Shown: positions 28,282-38,472, counted from the first letter of the stretch. The stretch is DNA of 47,826 bases from Erysipelothrix sp. (GCA_012512595.1 JAAZDW010000007.1:1-47826); one strand, 5' to 3'. Program-made: numbers and translations. The notes: generated by a model not told the origin, from the sequence alone.

Positions 28282-28788
28282 ATGAAGAAAGTTGCAGTTT
28301 TAATTGAAAACGCATTTGATGAGAAAGAGCTTATTTATCCATACTACCGACTTTTAGAAGCAGGTTATGAGGTTGACTTAGTTGGAACGGATAAAGATAC
28401 AGTTTATACTTCAAAGTCAGGATTACAAGAAAAAAGTACGCATGCTTCAAGAGATGTTAAATCTGAAGACTATGATGCACTAGTTATTCCTGGCGGCTTT
28501 TCACCAGACTATATGCGTAGAAGTGAGAGTACTCGCAAATTAGTGTCTGAGATGGATTATGCAAATAAACCAATCGCAGCAATTTGTCATGGAGGATGGA
28601 TGTTGGCATCAGCCGCTGATATTAAAGGTAAGACTTTAACATCATATCCATCAATTAAAGATGACTTAATTAATGCCGGAGCTAAGTGGGTTGATAAAGG
28701 TGTTGTCGTTGATGGTAATATAATTACCTCAAGAACGCCAGCTGATTTACCAGCATTTCTAATGGCGCTTGTTGAAAAACTTGGCTAG
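28282..28788 (+). CDS. DJ-1/PfpI family protein
   Basis: YDALVIPGGFSPDYMR...KPIAAICHGGWMLASA...LTSYPSIKDDLINAGAKWVD. Confidence 0.94.
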   Translation: MKKVAVLIENAFDEKELIYPYYRLLEAGYEVDLVGTDKDTVYTSKSGLQEKSTHASRDVKSEDYDALVIPGGFSPDYMRRSESTRKLVSEMDYANKPIAAICHGGWMLASAADIKGKTLTSYPSIKDDLINAGAKWVDKGVVVDGNIITSRTPADLPAFLMALVEKLG

Positions 28789-28795
28789 ATCAAAC

Positions 28796-28826
28796 AAAAA
28801 GGGAAACGCAAGTTTCCTTTTTTTTA
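28796..28826 (+). terminator. Intrinsic terminator
   Basis: AAAAAGGGAAAC-gcaa-GTTTCCTTTTTTTT. Confidence 0.8.
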
Positions 28827-28844
28827 TACAATAAATGTTTTTTA

Positions 28845-28903
28845 TTGAACTTATTATTTATATAAGGTATACTATATCCAGTTGCGAATGATTCTCATTT
28901 GCA
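28845..28903 (+). promoter_or_regulatory. Promoter with Zur/Fur-type box for the znuACB-zur operon
   Basis: TTGAAC-17-TATACT (28845-28873); dyad TGCGAATGATTCTCATTTGCA at 28883-28903. Confidence 0.8.
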
Positions 28904-28915
28904 TTGGAGGTTTAA

Positions 28916-29881
28916 ATGCACAAACATAAAAGTATTTTAAAAATAATTATTCTAACGCTAACTTTACTCAGTCTTTTTGGGTGTAACAATAGTAATAAAC
29001 CGACACCAGATAAAGATAAAATTCAAATAATTACAACTCTATTTCCACAATATGATTTTACTAAAGAGATAGTCGGGGATAAAGGAGAGGTTTCTTTACT
29101 TTTGCCACCGGGTGTTGAGGCTCATTCTTATGAACCAACTCCAAGAGATATTGTATCGATCAGAAATGCCGATGTTTTTATCTATACAAGCAAGGCAATG
29201 GAGCCTTGGGCAATAAAAATGGTAAGTGAAATAAGTAGTGAAGATTTAAAAGTTATTGACTTAAGTGAAGGAATCCAGTTAATTGACATTGATGGACTTC
29301 ATGACCATGGTGACGAAGATCATGACCACGAAGATGACTTTGATGGCAAAGATCCTCATATCTGGCTTGATCCGGTTTATGCCCAAACAATGGTAGAAAA
29401 TATTACAAAAGGATTAATCGAAGTAGATAAAAATAATGAAACTTTTTATACTAATAATAGTGAAGCTTATATTGAAAAGTTAAAAGCACTAGATGCAAGT
29501 TTTACCGAAACTTTTTCAAAAACTAAAAGTGACACAATTCTTTATGGTGGCCACTTTGCCTTTGGATATTTTACTGAAAGATATGGTTTAAAACATATAT
29601 CACCATATATTGGTTTTTCTCCAAATGCGGAACCAACCCCAAATCGAATTGTTGAATTAATTAAGACTTTAGAAACAGCTGAATTTAAAGTTATTTACTA
29701 TGAAGAATTAGTTGACCCAAAAGTCGCGAAAACAATCTCAGATCAAACAGGAGCTAAAATGCTAATGTTACATGGAGCTCACAATATTTCTAAAGAAGAA
29801 ATAGAAGCAGGGGTTTCATACTTAGAAATTATGTATGAAAATCAAGAAAAGTTAAAGGAAGGTTTAGGTTATGGAAAATAA
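28916..29881 (+). CDS. znuA: Zinc ABC transporter substrate-binding lipoprotein
   Basis: Lipobox LFGC; His/Asp-rich loop HDHGDEDHDHEDD; DPHIWLDPVYAQTMV. Confidence 0.94.
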   Translation: MHKHKSILKIIILTLTLLSLFGCNNSNKPTPDKDKIQIITTLFPQYDFTKEIVGDKGEVSLLLPPGVEAHSYEPTPRDIVSIRNADVFIYTSKAMEPWAIKMVSEISSEDLKVIDLSEGIQLIDIDGLHDHGDEDHDHEDDFDGKDPHIWLDPVYAQTMVENITKGLIEVDKNNETFYTNNSEAYIEKLKALDASFTETFSKTKSDTILYGGHFAFGYFTERYGLKHISPYIGFSPNAEPTPNRIVELIKTLETAEFKVIYYEELVDPKVAKTISDQTGAKMLMLHGAHNISKEEIEAGVSYLEIMYENQEKLKEGLGYGK

Positions 29882-30584
29882 ACTACTTAGTGTTATTGAC
29901 TTAAGTTTTAAATATGGCAAATTACCAATCTTGAAAAACTTAAACTTTGAAATTGAAAGTGGTGACTATTTAGGGATTATTGGTCCTAATGGCTCAGGTA
30001 AGACTACCTTAATTAAAGTTTTACTAAGACTTTTAAGTCCACAAATTGGCGAAGTTATTTATCATCAAGATATTATCGAAGATAACGCTTTGGGTTATGT
30101 TCCACAAAAGACCTTTGAAAATCATCAAAACTTTCCAGCCACTGTAAAGGAAATAGTAAGAACAGGGCTTTTAGCTAATAAAGGCCACTTTAAGTTTTAT
30201 ACAAAAGCTGATGATAAAAAGGTTGTTGAAATCTTAGATAGATTAAAGATCTCAGACTTAAAAAACCGCAAGATTGGTGAATTGTCTGGTGGACAACAAC
30301 AACGAGTCTTACTTGCAAGATCACTTGTTTCAAACCCTAAGCTATTAATCTTAGATGAACCTACAAGTGCCTTAGACCCTGAAATCAGAGAAGATTTTTA
30401 TAATGTTTTAACTGAGATAAATAAGGATGGAGTTAGTATCATCCTTATATCACATGATTTATCCGCAATTGAAAGCTATGTAAATAAAATATTATACTTA
30501 GATCGTCAAATTATGTTTTTTGGAAATACTTGTGACTTTAGAGATTCTGATGCATATAGAAAGTATCATGGACATATCCATTGA
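29871..30584 (+). CDS. znuC: Zinc ABC transporter ATP-binding protein
   Basis: GPNGSGKTTL, LSGGQQQRVLLARSL, LLILDEPTSALDP. Confidence 0.95.
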   Translation: MENKLLSVIDLSFKYGKLPILKNLNFEIESGDYLGIIGPNGSGKTTLIKVLLRLLSPQIGEVIYHQDIIEDNALGYVPQKTFENHQNFPATVKEIVRTGLLANKGHFKFYTKADDKKVVEILDRLKISDLKNRKIGELSGGQQQRVLLARSLVSNPKLLILDEPTSALDPEIREDFYNVLTEINKDGVSIILISHDLSAIESYVNKILYLDRQIMFFGNTCDFRDSDAYRKYHGHIH

Positions 30585-30602
30585 TAAGGGGGACAGATTA
30601 AA

Positions 30603-31430
30603 ATGGTAGAAGGATTTAATTTATTAATTGAATCATTACAATATGACTTTATTATTAGAGCTATTTTAGTAGGTTCACTAATTGCCTTGTCTTCAGCATT
30701 TTTGGGCATCTTTTTAGTTTTACAAAGACAGTCAATGATTGGCGATGGACTAGCCCATGTTAGCTTTGCGACAATAGCGATTGCCTTATTTTTTAATCAA
30801 TCACCCTTAATTGTTTCCATCCCTTTAGTAATTTTAGCTTCATTTTTAATTATAAAATTAAATGATAAGGCCGGTATCAATGGTGATGCCGCAATTGGAC
30901 TAATTTCAGCCTTTGCAGTAGCCTTAGGGGTTTTGATTTCTAGTTTGTCCCAAGGGTTTAATATTGATCTATTTTCCTACTTATTTGGTAGTATTTTAGT
31001 TATTAGCCAACTTGACGTGATTTTATCGATAATTCTCTCCGTTATTGTGATAGTTTTAATTGTCTTTTATTACAACAGCTTATTTGCGATGACCTATGAC
31101 CAAGAGTTTGCTAAAGTAATTGGCTTAGATACTAATAAGATGAAGTATTTAATTTCAGTATTAACTTCAATCACAGTTGTCCTTGGAATTAGAGTTGTTG
31201 GGACAATGTTAATTTCAAGCATGATTATTTTTCCAACTGTAACCGCCTTACTAGTTACTAAGAGTTTTAAAGAAACAATTTTAATGTCTACAATTGTTTC
31301 AGTTCTTTCGGTAATATTAGGCATCTTTATTTCATATATATTTAATTTGCCAACTGGGGCAACTATTGTCATCATTAATGGGATAATATTTGTATTAGTT
31401 TTAACTATCGCAAGATTTTTCAAAGACTAA
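30603..31430 (+). CDS. znuB: Zinc ABC transporter permease
   Basis: FLGIFLVLQRQSMIGDGLAHVSFATIAIALF; multi-TM. Confidence 0.95.
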   Translation: MVEGFNLLIESLQYDFIIRAILVGSLIALSSAFLGIFLVLQRQSMIGDGLAHVSFATIAIALFFNQSPLIVSIPLVILASFLIIKLNDKAGINGDAAIGLISAFAVALGVLISSLSQGFNIDLFSYLFGSILVISQLDVILSIILSVIVIVLIVFYYNSLFAMTYDQEFAKVIGLDTNKMKYLISVLTSITVVLGIRVVGTMLISSMIIFPTVTALLVTKSFKETILMSTIVSVLSVILGIFISYIFNLPTGATIVIINGIIFVLVLTIARFFKD

Positions 31431-31440
31431 GAGGTGAACC

Positions 31441-31869
31441 ATGAAAAATATAAAGATTCACGAAACATTTTTTAAGGAATATAGCATTAAAAATACGAGA
31501 CAGCGAAGTATTGTTTTAGATATTTTAGATAATTCAAAAGAGGCAAAAACGGCCGAAGAAATTTTTCTATTGGCCAAAGACATTGATGAAACAATTAGCC
31601 TTTCAACTATTTATCGAACCTTAACCTTATTTGTTGAAAAGAAGTTTTTAATTAAAATGTCAGCGCTCGAAGAAAACCTTTCTAAGTATGCCTTAAATAA
31701 GGCTGACCATGCCCATTACTTACTTTGTCTTAAATGTGATAAACGAATTGAAGTTGGTTACTGTCCACTGTCTGTTTACGAAGAAAGTTTAAAAGAGACT
31801 TATAACTTTAATATTGTCGGACATAAACTTGAAATATTTGGTTATTGTCAGGATTGTCAAAATAGTTAG
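31441..31869 (+). CDS. Fur family regulator (Zur-like by context)
   Basis: TRQRSIVLDIL...SLSTIYRTLTLFVEKKFL...C-x2-C pairs CLKC, CQDC; last gene of zinc operon. Confidence 0.92.
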   Translation: MKNIKIHETFFKEYSIKNTRQRSIVLDILDNSKEAKTAEEIFLLAKDIDETISLSTIYRTLTLFVEKKFLIKMSALEENLSKYALNKADHAHYLLCLKCDKRIEVGYCPLSVYEESLKETYNFNIVGHKLEIFGYCQDCQNS

Positions 31870-31879
31870 GAAAATAAAG

Positions 31880-32479
31880 ATGAAACTATTAATTACTGGA
31901 TTTGATGCTTTTGGCATTGATAAAATTAACCCTTCTTTTCAGGCTGTACAACTATTACCGGATAAAATTGGAAACATTGAAATTATCAAGGCAGTATTGC
32001 CGACTAAGTTTATTGAAGTTAAAGAAGTTATTGATAAGCTGCTTAAAGAAGTTAAGCCAGACTACTTCATCGCAGTTGGCCAAGCTGAAGGACGAGATCA
32101 TATTGCCCTTGAAAAGGTAGCGATAAACTTAATGACTGCCAGAATCATTGACAATGCAGGCTATCAGCCAACTGACAAACCAATAGAAGCAGACGGTCAA
32201 ACGGCCTATTTTTCTAATTTACCCCTAAATAAATTATTGAAAGCACTTAAAGCTAAAGATATCCCTAGCAAAATATCCTATAGTGCTGGAGTTTTTGTGT
32301 GTAATACAAGTTTTTATCATTTAATGTATTTGATCAATGAAAAGAAACTTGATTTAAAAGCTGGCTTTATTCATATTCCACTAATACCAAAACAGTTAGA
32401 TATAAGAGATAAAATTGTATATACAATGGAGTTGGCTGAAATAGTAAAAGCCTTAAAGATAGTTATTAATAATTTATAG
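31880..32479 (+). CDS. pcp: Pyroglutamyl-peptidase I
   Basis: MKLLITGFDAFGIDKINPSFQAV...SAGVFVCNTSFYHLM; start moved from 31814 to 31880. Confidence 0.92.
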   Translation: MKLLITGFDAFGIDKINPSFQAVQLLPDKIGNIEIIKAVLPTKFIEVKEVIDKLLKEVKPDYFIAVGQAEGRDHIALEKVAINLMTARIIDNAGYQPTDKPIEADGQTAYFSNLPLNKLLKALKAKDIPSKISYSAGVFVCNTSFYHLMYLINEKKLDLKAGFIHIPLIPKQLDIRDKIVYTMELAEIVKALKIVINNL

Positions 32480-32529
32480 GAATAAAAGTGTTAAAATAGA
32501 TTTAGAATAATAATGAAAGTGGGGATACT

Positions 32530-33024
32530 ATGCGTGATATACTAAGGAAAACTGGAGTTGTTAGTAAGGTATATTTTGATCATGAAGATGTTAGTGTTGG
32601 GGTTCGTTTAGAAAACAATCAAGAAGAAATTTTGATTATAAATGAATTAACCCGGGTATACGATAATGAAAAATTTGAGGCAATTGAGATTACTGAAATC
32701 GAAGTTGGCCATAACGTTAATATTTACTACCGTGAAAACACACCAATGATGATGAGCTTGCCACCAAAGTATGTGCCTGAGCTTTTAATTGTCGATACAA
32801 ATGATGATTATATAGAACATAAATTTTCATACTTTGATGAAGACTTAGTCAGTGCTGATAACCAAATTCAAATAAGTGATGGATTTTTACGTTTGGTTGA
32901 AAGTTTAGAATATCGGCCATTGATTAAAGAACTGTTAGTAAACGAAGAACTCTTAGTCTTTTATAAACGAGCAACTAAATCAATACCGGCTCAAGTATAT
33001 CCGATAAAAGTTATAATATTATAG
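32530..33024 (+). CDS. Hypothetical protein
   Basis: 164-aa ORF with SD; beta-rich (TPMMMSLPPKYVPELLIVDT). Confidence 0.7.
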   Translation: MRDILRKTGVVSKVYFDHEDVSVGVRLENNQEEILIINELTRVYDNEKFEAIEITEIEVGHNVNIYYRENTPMMMSLPPKYVPELLIVDTNDDYIEHKFSYFDEDLVSADNQIQISDGFLRLVESLEYRPLIKELLVNEELLVFYKRATKSIPAQVYPIKVIIL

Positions 33025-33068
33025 ATTGTATAAGTGTAAAGGTAGGGTATATTTAGACAATAATTAAA

Positions 33069-33108
33069 TAAGGCACCTATAAAAGCTTATAAGGGTGCTT
33101 TTTTTGTC
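33069..33108 (+). terminator. Intrinsic terminator
   Basis: AAGGCACCTATAA-aagc-TTATAAGGGTGCTTTTTTT. Confidence 0.75.
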
Positions 33109-33131
33109 CAATAAGCAATGGAGGTTTTAGA

Positions 33132-33971
33132 ATGAGCGATTTAATTCAATTACAAAAAGAATCATTTAAAATACTAGAACGAACTGATAAATTTAGTAAA
33201 GAAAGAGATATAAATTATTTTTTGTACTCAGGAACATTAATCGGTGCGATTAGACATCAAGGCTTTATTCCATGGGATGATGATATTGATATCGCCATGT
33301 TAAGAGCTGATTTTAATAAGTTTGATGATCTTTTAGCTTCTGGCATTTTTGATGGTAAACCTTTTTATTATCAAAGCAATCGACTTCAACCCTTTTATTT
33401 ATCAGAAGTTGTTAAAGTTAGAACCGATACTGTTGAAGTATATGAAGATGTCTCAACAACGCAAACAGGCTTTAGTGGACCATGGGTCGATATTTTTCCT
33501 TTAGATAATGTTCCAGATGACATTAATTTAAGAAAAAAACAATTTAGAAAACTTAAAAGAATAAATAGAATAATTAACTTCTTTCTAAGAACAAATGAAA
33601 AACAAGCAACGGGTCTTAAAAAAATATTTAAAAAAACAGTTAGAAAAATCAATGAAAGATATTATAAAAATTATTTCTTTATACCTTATCTCTTTGATAA
33701 AAGATATAAACTTATTACAAAGTATAATAATCAAAACACAAGTGCAGTGGGCTCACTATCTTATATGAGTTTTAAAGGTTACAAGGCTTACGCAAACTGT
33801 ATAATCTTAAAAGAAAACTTATCTGAGTTTATAAAGAAACCTTACAAAGGCAAAGAATTTGTAGTGCCAAAAGACTATCATAAAATTTTAACAACACAGT
33901 ATGGTGACTATATGAAAATCCCAAAACTAGAAAACCGGGTAATACACCGCTTAGTCTTTAAAGATGAATAA
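33132..33971 (+). CDS. LicD family phosphotransferase
   Basis: YFLYSGTLIGAIRHQGFIPWDDDIDIAMLRADF. Confidence 0.94.
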   Translation: MSDLIQLQKESFKILERTDKFSKERDINYFLYSGTLIGAIRHQGFIPWDDDIDIAMLRADFNKFDDLLASGIFDGKPFYYQSNRLQPFYLSEVVKVRTDTVEVYEDVSTTQTGFSGPWVDIFPLDNVPDDINLRKKQFRKLKRINRIINFFLRTNEKQATGLKKIFKKTVRKINERYYKNYFFIPYLFDKRYKLITKYNNQNTSAVGSLSYMSFKGYKAYANCIILKENLSEFIKKPYKGKEFVVPKDYHKILTTQYGDYMKIPKLENRVIHRLVFKDE

Positions 33972-34097
33972 TCCAATAAAATAAGTTTATTTGCTTTTTG
34001 TTGCCAATAGGACTATACTTGTTAAGGTAGTAAATGGATTATACATCCGAATAATGATATGTAGCAAAAATTATTAACTTATCGACAGATAAAGATA

Positions 34098-34137
34098 AAA
34101 AAGCGAGATATTGATATTTATCATTACTCGCTTTTAT
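34098..34137 (+). terminator. Intrinsic terminator
   Basis: AAAAAAGCGAGatattgatatttatcattaCTCGCTTTTA. Confidence 0.65.
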
Positions 34138-34173
34138 TTTGTAATAAAACAATGGAAAAAGAAGAGGTAAAAT

Positions 34174-35439
34174 ATGAATTTTTTAGATTTAAACATAACA
34201 CAAAGAATTATCGATGCGCTAATTGCAAATGGCTATACAGAGCCAACTGAAATACAACAAAAAGCCATCCCAATCATTTTAGACAGAAAAGACTTGTTGG
34301 CATCAGCCCAAACAGGTACAGGTAAAACCGCAGCCTTTGCGATACCGATGTTACAGTTATTAACGCAAAAGAAAAAACCAAAAGGTCAAAGAAAAGTTAG
34401 AGGCTTAATTATTTCTCCAACTAGAGAATTAGCTCAACAAATTTATGAAAGTTATATAACTTATGGTAAATTTTTAAACTTAAAAGTAGGCGTTATTTAT
34501 GGTGGAGTCTCACAAAAACGTCAAGAGAAATTTTTACGTAGTGGAGTCGACATTATTATTTCAACACCAGGCAGGTTAATGGACTTAATGGAACAAGGCT
34601 TAGTCGATGTAAGTAATGTTGAAATGCTAGTTTTAGATGAAGCTGACCGTCTTTTAGATATGGGCTTTATTCATGATATTAAAGTAATTGTTAAACCAAT
34701 TAAAACTGAACGTCAAACCTTACTATTTTCGGCAACACTTCCAAAAAGTGTTTTGGACATAGCTAAAGAGTTAATGGACAATCCAGTAAGAATTGCGGCC
34801 GCCAAGGTTTCATCACCAGTTGAAGCAATTGAACAGTCACTATACTATGTTGATCCAGACAATAAAAAACGTTTATTGGTCGATTTAATTAAAACTGAAT
34901 TAAACGATACAATTTTAGTTTTTGCAAGAACAAAAAATAATACGGAACAAATCGTAACATACTTAGAGAAAAACGATATTACCGCGCGCGCGATTCATGG
35001 TGACAAGTCACAAAACAAACGAATTAAAGTTTTAAGAGACTTTAAAAACTATCAATTCCAAGTTTTGGTTGCCACAGATGTTGCCAGCCGGGGAATAGAT
35101 ATTGACAGTTTAGCTTGTGTTATTAATTACAATATCCCAGAAGAAGCTGAAACATATATTCATAGAATTGGAAGAACTGCCCGTGCTGGTTTAGAAGGAC
35201 GCGCAATTGCCTTTTGTGATTATGGAGAACGTGGCCTATTAAAAGACATTGAAAAACTAATGGAACTACAAATCCCAGTTATAGAAGAACACGAATATCC
35301 AATGATTGATGAAACTGTTACTCCACCAAGATCAGGTGGTGGCGGAAAACGTCGCAGCAGCAATAAGAAAAACACCGGTAAAAGAAATAATCGTTCACGT
35401 CGTGCAGGCGGCGGACGCGGTGGCAAAAGAAAAAGATAA
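34174..35439 (+). CDS. DEAD-box ATP-dependent RNA helicase
   Basis: AQTGTGKTAAFAIP, LDEADRLLDMGF, SATLP, HRIGRTARAG; basic RGG-like tail. Confidence 0.95.
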   Translation: MNFLDLNITQRIIDALIANGYTEPTEIQQKAIPIILDRKDLLASAQTGTGKTAAFAIPMLQLLTQKKKPKGQRKVRGLIISPTRELAQQIYESYITYGKFLNLKVGVIYGGVSQKRQEKFLRSGVDIIISTPGRLMDLMEQGLVDVSNVEMLVLDEADRLLDMGFIHDIKVIVKPIKTERQTLLFSATLPKSVLDIAKELMDNPVRIAAAKVSSPVEAIEQSLYYVDPDNKKRLLVDLIKTELNDTILVFARTKNNTEQIVTYLEKNDITARAIHGDKSQNKRIKVLRDFKNYQFQVLVATDVASRGIDIDSLACVINYNIPEEAETYIHRIGRTARAGLEGRAIAFCDYGERGLLKDIEKLMELQIPVIEEHEYPMIDETVTPPRSGGGGKRRSSNKKNTGKRNNRSRRAGGGRGGKRKR

Positions 35440-35450
35440 TTTAATATTAT

Positions 35451-35475
35451 AACTCTGCCAAAGGTGGAGTTTTTA
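35451..35475 (+). terminator. Intrinsic terminator
   Basis: AACTCTGCC-aaa-GGTGGAGTTTTT. Confidence 0.7.
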
Positions 35476-35620
35476 TTATATAAACGTCATATAATTTAGA
35501 TTTTAACTAGATACTTGAATAATTTATTAAAAAATAGTGAAAGTTGATGTATTTACTTAAGATTATTATTTATCTCAAAGTCAAGAGATTTGTTATAATT
35601 AATAAAAGGGGATTGATAAT

Positions 35621-35974
35621 ATGGAATATTTATTTATATGTTATAAAAGTTGTAGTACTTGTGCTAAGGCAAAAAAGTCTTTAGAAGCAAATAATATTAA
35701 TTATACTTACCGTGAAATATCCGATGCAAATCCAAGTGTTGAAGAATTAAAAGCTTGGATAAAACTTAGTGGCTTGCCAATTAAGAAGTTTTTTAATACA
35801 TCAGGAAAAATATATCGCGAACTTAAACTTAAAGAGAAACTTAAATATATGACTGATTTAGAAAAAATTCAACTACTAGCCACCGATGGAATGTTGGTAA
35901 AAAGACCACTTTTAGTTAGTCAAGAAAAAGTTTTAGTCGGTTTTGATGAAGAGAAGTATCAAAAATTGATATGA
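35621..35974 (+). CDS. Spx/ArsC family protein
   Basis: CYKSCSTCAKAKKSLEANNINYTYREIS...IKKFFNTSGKIYRELKLKEK. Confidence 0.92.
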   Translation: MEYLFICYKSCSTCAKAKKSLEANNINYTYREISDANPSVEELKAWIKLSGLPIKKFFNTSGKIYRELKLKEKLKYMTDLEKIQLLATDGMLVKRPLLVSQEKVLVGFDEEKYQKLI

Positions 35975-36663
35975 GAATAATTATTTCGCCTACAAAAACA
36001 ATGAAAAGAAAAAACTATACCGATCAACAAAGCGAGCTTCTCTTTAATGAGAAGGCTTTAAAGTTAAGAAGCATTTTAGAAAAATTTGATAAAGAAAAAA
36101 TAAAAAAAGATTTTAAAGTCTCAGATAAACTGACAGAAAAAGTTTTTGAGTACTACCAAAATCCAAAAGATCCAATTGCCGCGATTAACTTATATGAAGG
36201 ATTAGCTTTTAAGAATATGAATTTAGATAATTTATCTGCCACTGACTTTGAATATATGCAAGATCATTTATATATAATGTCAGCCATGTATGGCGCTTTA
36301 AGACCCTTTGATATGATAAGTGAGTATCGTTTGGACTATGTTATGAAGTTTGAAATTAATTTGTATGAATTTTGGAAAGATTATTTAGAAAAACTTTTAA
36401 AAGAGGAAGACTTTATTGTTAACTTGGCATCTAATGAATTTTTAAATAGTGTCAAACATCACAACATTATTAATATTCACTTACTTGATGAAAAAGGTCG
36501 AAACTTATCAACTCAGGCGAAAATGGGCCGAGGTGACATGGTTAGCTATATTGTTAAAAATAAAATAAAAGATCCGACAGAGTTAAAAAAGTACAATAAT
36601 ATGGACTATAAGTATGATAAAAAGAGATCAGATAAAAACAATTATTATTTTTCTAAACAATAA
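35971..36663 (+). CDS. yaaA: Peroxide stress protein YaaA family (UPF0246)
   Basis: MRIIISPTKTMKRKNY...LYIMSAMYGALRPFDMISEYRLDY; ATGA overlap with preceding gene. Confidence 0.93.
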   Translation: MRIIISPTKTMKRKNYTDQQSELLFNEKALKLRSILEKFDKEKIKKDFKVSDKLTEKVFEYYQNPKDPIAAINLYEGLAFKNMNLDNLSATDFEYMQDHLYIMSAMYGALRPFDMISEYRLDYVMKFEINLYEFWKDYLEKLLKEEDFIVNLASNEFLNSVKHHNIINIHLLDEKGRNLSTQAKMGRGDMVSYIVKNKIKDPTELKKYNNMDYKYDKKRSDKNNYYFSKQ

Positions 36664-36677
36664 GAAAGGGTAAGTCA

Positions 36678-37568
36678 ATGCATATAAAAAATAGACTCAA
36701 TAATTTTAAAAATAAGCATCAAGACAAATCCCTTTATATGTTTATAAAGGAGCTGTTTATTGGAATTAGAGATGATGATATTATGGCGGCTGGAGCAGCA
36801 CTTACATATTATTTTATTTTATCAATTTTTCCATTATTAATCTTTGTTTTGGGGGTTATCAGTTTTACCTCACTTGTAGGTGAAGATGTAATATCAGAAT
36901 TATTAAGAATTCTCCCAGTGGAAGCTAGAAGTGTTGTTTCAAGTATCGTTAACGAGTTAGTGTTTACTAAAAGTGAAGCCTTAGTTTCAACGAGTATTAT
37001 TTTGTCATTATGGACCGGGTCACTTGGAATCAGTGGTTTATTTAAGGCAATCAATAAAGCCTATAACACAAAAGAAAGTCGTTCATATTTTAAACGCAAA
37101 TTTTTATCGATTATTTTTACAATAGCTTTAGCGATACTTTTAATTGTAGTTTTAACAACCCTTGTCTTTGGTGAATTAATCGCAACCCAAATCTTTGATT
37201 TTTTTGGAGCAGAAGCCTTCTTTTATCGCTTTTGGCAGGGAGTCAGAATTTTAGTCCCAATGATTTCAATGATTATTATGTTTACAGGACTTTATATGCT
37301 TGCGCCATCAACTAAAAGATATGAGAGAATTAAACTTCGCTATGCAGTACCTGGTGCTGTTTTTACAACCCTTGGTTGGATTGCTACTTCAATGATCTTC
37401 TCTTATTATGTAAGAAACTTTGGCAGCTATACAACCACCTATGGAAGCTTAGGTGGGATTATCGTTTTACTCGTTTGGCTAAATTTAACTAATATCATTA
37501 TAGTCTTGGGAGCCGAAATCAACGGTGCCTATAGAATTGTTAATACAAAAAATGCCAAAAGTAATTAA
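36678..37568 (+). CDS. YihY/virulence factor BrkB family membrane protein
   Basis: DDIMAAGAALTYYFILSIFPLLIFVLGV...GSLGGIIVLLVWLNLTNIIIVLGAEINGA. Confidence 0.94.
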   Translation: MHIKNRLNNFKNKHQDKSLYMFIKELFIGIRDDDIMAAGAALTYYFILSIFPLLIFVLGVISFTSLVGEDVISELLRILPVEARSVVSSIVNELVFTKSEALVSTSIILSLWTGSLGISGLFKAINKAYNTKESRSYFKRKFLSIIFTIALAILLIVVLTTLVFGELIATQIFDFFGAEAFFYRFWQGVRILVPMISMIIMFTGLYMLAPSTKRYERIKLRYAVPGAVFTTLGWIATSMIFSYYVRNFGSYTTTYGSLGGIIVLLVWLNLTNIIIVLGAEINGAYRIVNTKNAKSN

Positions 37569-37593
37569 CTTGTTTGATTAATATGGTTTTACT

Positions 37594-37633
37594 TGGTCTA
37601 CAACGCGGTCCCCCCACGTTGTAGGCCTTTTTT
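37594..37633 (+). terminator. Intrinsic terminator
   Basis: GGTCTACAACGCGGTCCCCCCACGTTGTAGGCCTTTTTT. Confidence 0.78.
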
Positions 37634-37722
37634 CTCAAATACATAGGCTCAAGGTTGTGTTGAGCTATGCATATAATAAAGGACTTTAAATCATATGATA
37701 TAATTATATAGAGGTGAAAGAC

Positions 37723-38391
37723 ATGAAAACAAAAAACCAACATATAATTGACTTATTTAATCAACGCTTTACATGTAAAAAATATGATAAAGACAAGATT
37801 GTCTTAAAAGAAGATTTTGAAACAATTATTGAAGTAGCAAGACTATCACCAAGTTCCTTTGGCTATGAACCTTGGAAATTTATTTTACTTAATAATCAAA
37901 AGATCAAAGATCAAATTAGACCCTATAGTTGGGGTGGCCATGCAGCTTTAGATGGAGCGAGCCACTTTGTATTAATTTTAGCAAGAACGGCACCAGACAT
38001 GCAACCTGACTCAAAATATATAGAACACATTCATAATAATGTTCAAAATTATCCAAAAGATATGGTCGCAGGCCGTCAAAAACGTTATGGAGATTTTTTA
38101 GACAAAGACTTTAAAATCAATGAGTCAGCAAGAAGCGTTTTTGATTGGACTAGTAAACAAGCTTACATACCTTTAACAAGTATGATGTTAACAGCTGCAG
38201 CTTTGGGTATTGACTCAACTCCAATTGAAGGCTTTAACCAAGACGAGGTTCACAAGATTTTGGTTTCCAATGGTGTTTATGATCCAAACCACTTTAAAGT
38301 TGCCGTAATGGTGAGCTTTGGTTATGGGGAACCTGCAAAGCGGTTTAAAATGCGCCAAACTTTAAATGAAGTATTTACAGAAATAAACTAA
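37723..38391 (+). CDS. Nitroreductase family protein
   Basis: FNQRFTCKKYDKDK...ARLSPSSFGYEPWKFILL...YIPLTSMMLTAAALGIDSTPIEGF; start moved to ATG 37723 after SD GAGGTGA. Confidence 0.9.
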   Translation: MKTKNQHIIDLFNQRFTCKKYDKDKIVLKEDFETIIEVARLSPSSFGYEPWKFILLNNQKIKDQIRPYSWGGHAALDGASHFVLILARTAPDMQPDSKYIEHIHNNVQNYPKDMVAGRQKRYGDFLDKDFKINESARSVFDWTSKQAYIPLTSMMLTAAALGIDSTPIEGFNQDEVHKILVSNGVYDPNHFKVAVMVSFGYGEPAKRFKMRQTLNEVFTEIN

Positions 38392-38405
38392 TATAGACAA
38401 ATAAA

Positions 38406-38447
38406 AAAATACTCACTTGATCATTAATCAAATGAGTATTTTTATTT
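38406..38447. terminator. Bidirectional intrinsic terminator
   Basis: AAAAATACTCACTTGAT-catta-ATCAAATGAGTATTTTT. Confidence 0.82.
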
Positions 38448-38472
38448 CTTGTAGAGAAATGTAAGTCGTTTG

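Noticed and set aside
31094-31423. Minus-strand ORF 109 aa
   Set aside because: Antisense to znuB; Thr/Ile-rich mirror of a TM protein
35220-35426. Pro/Arg-rich minus-strand ORF
   Set aside because: Mirror of the basic Gly-rich tail of the DEAD-box helicase
35331-35439. Repeat tract in DEAD-box tail
   Set aside because: RGG/KR-rich tails are common in RNA helicases; not a DNA repeat element
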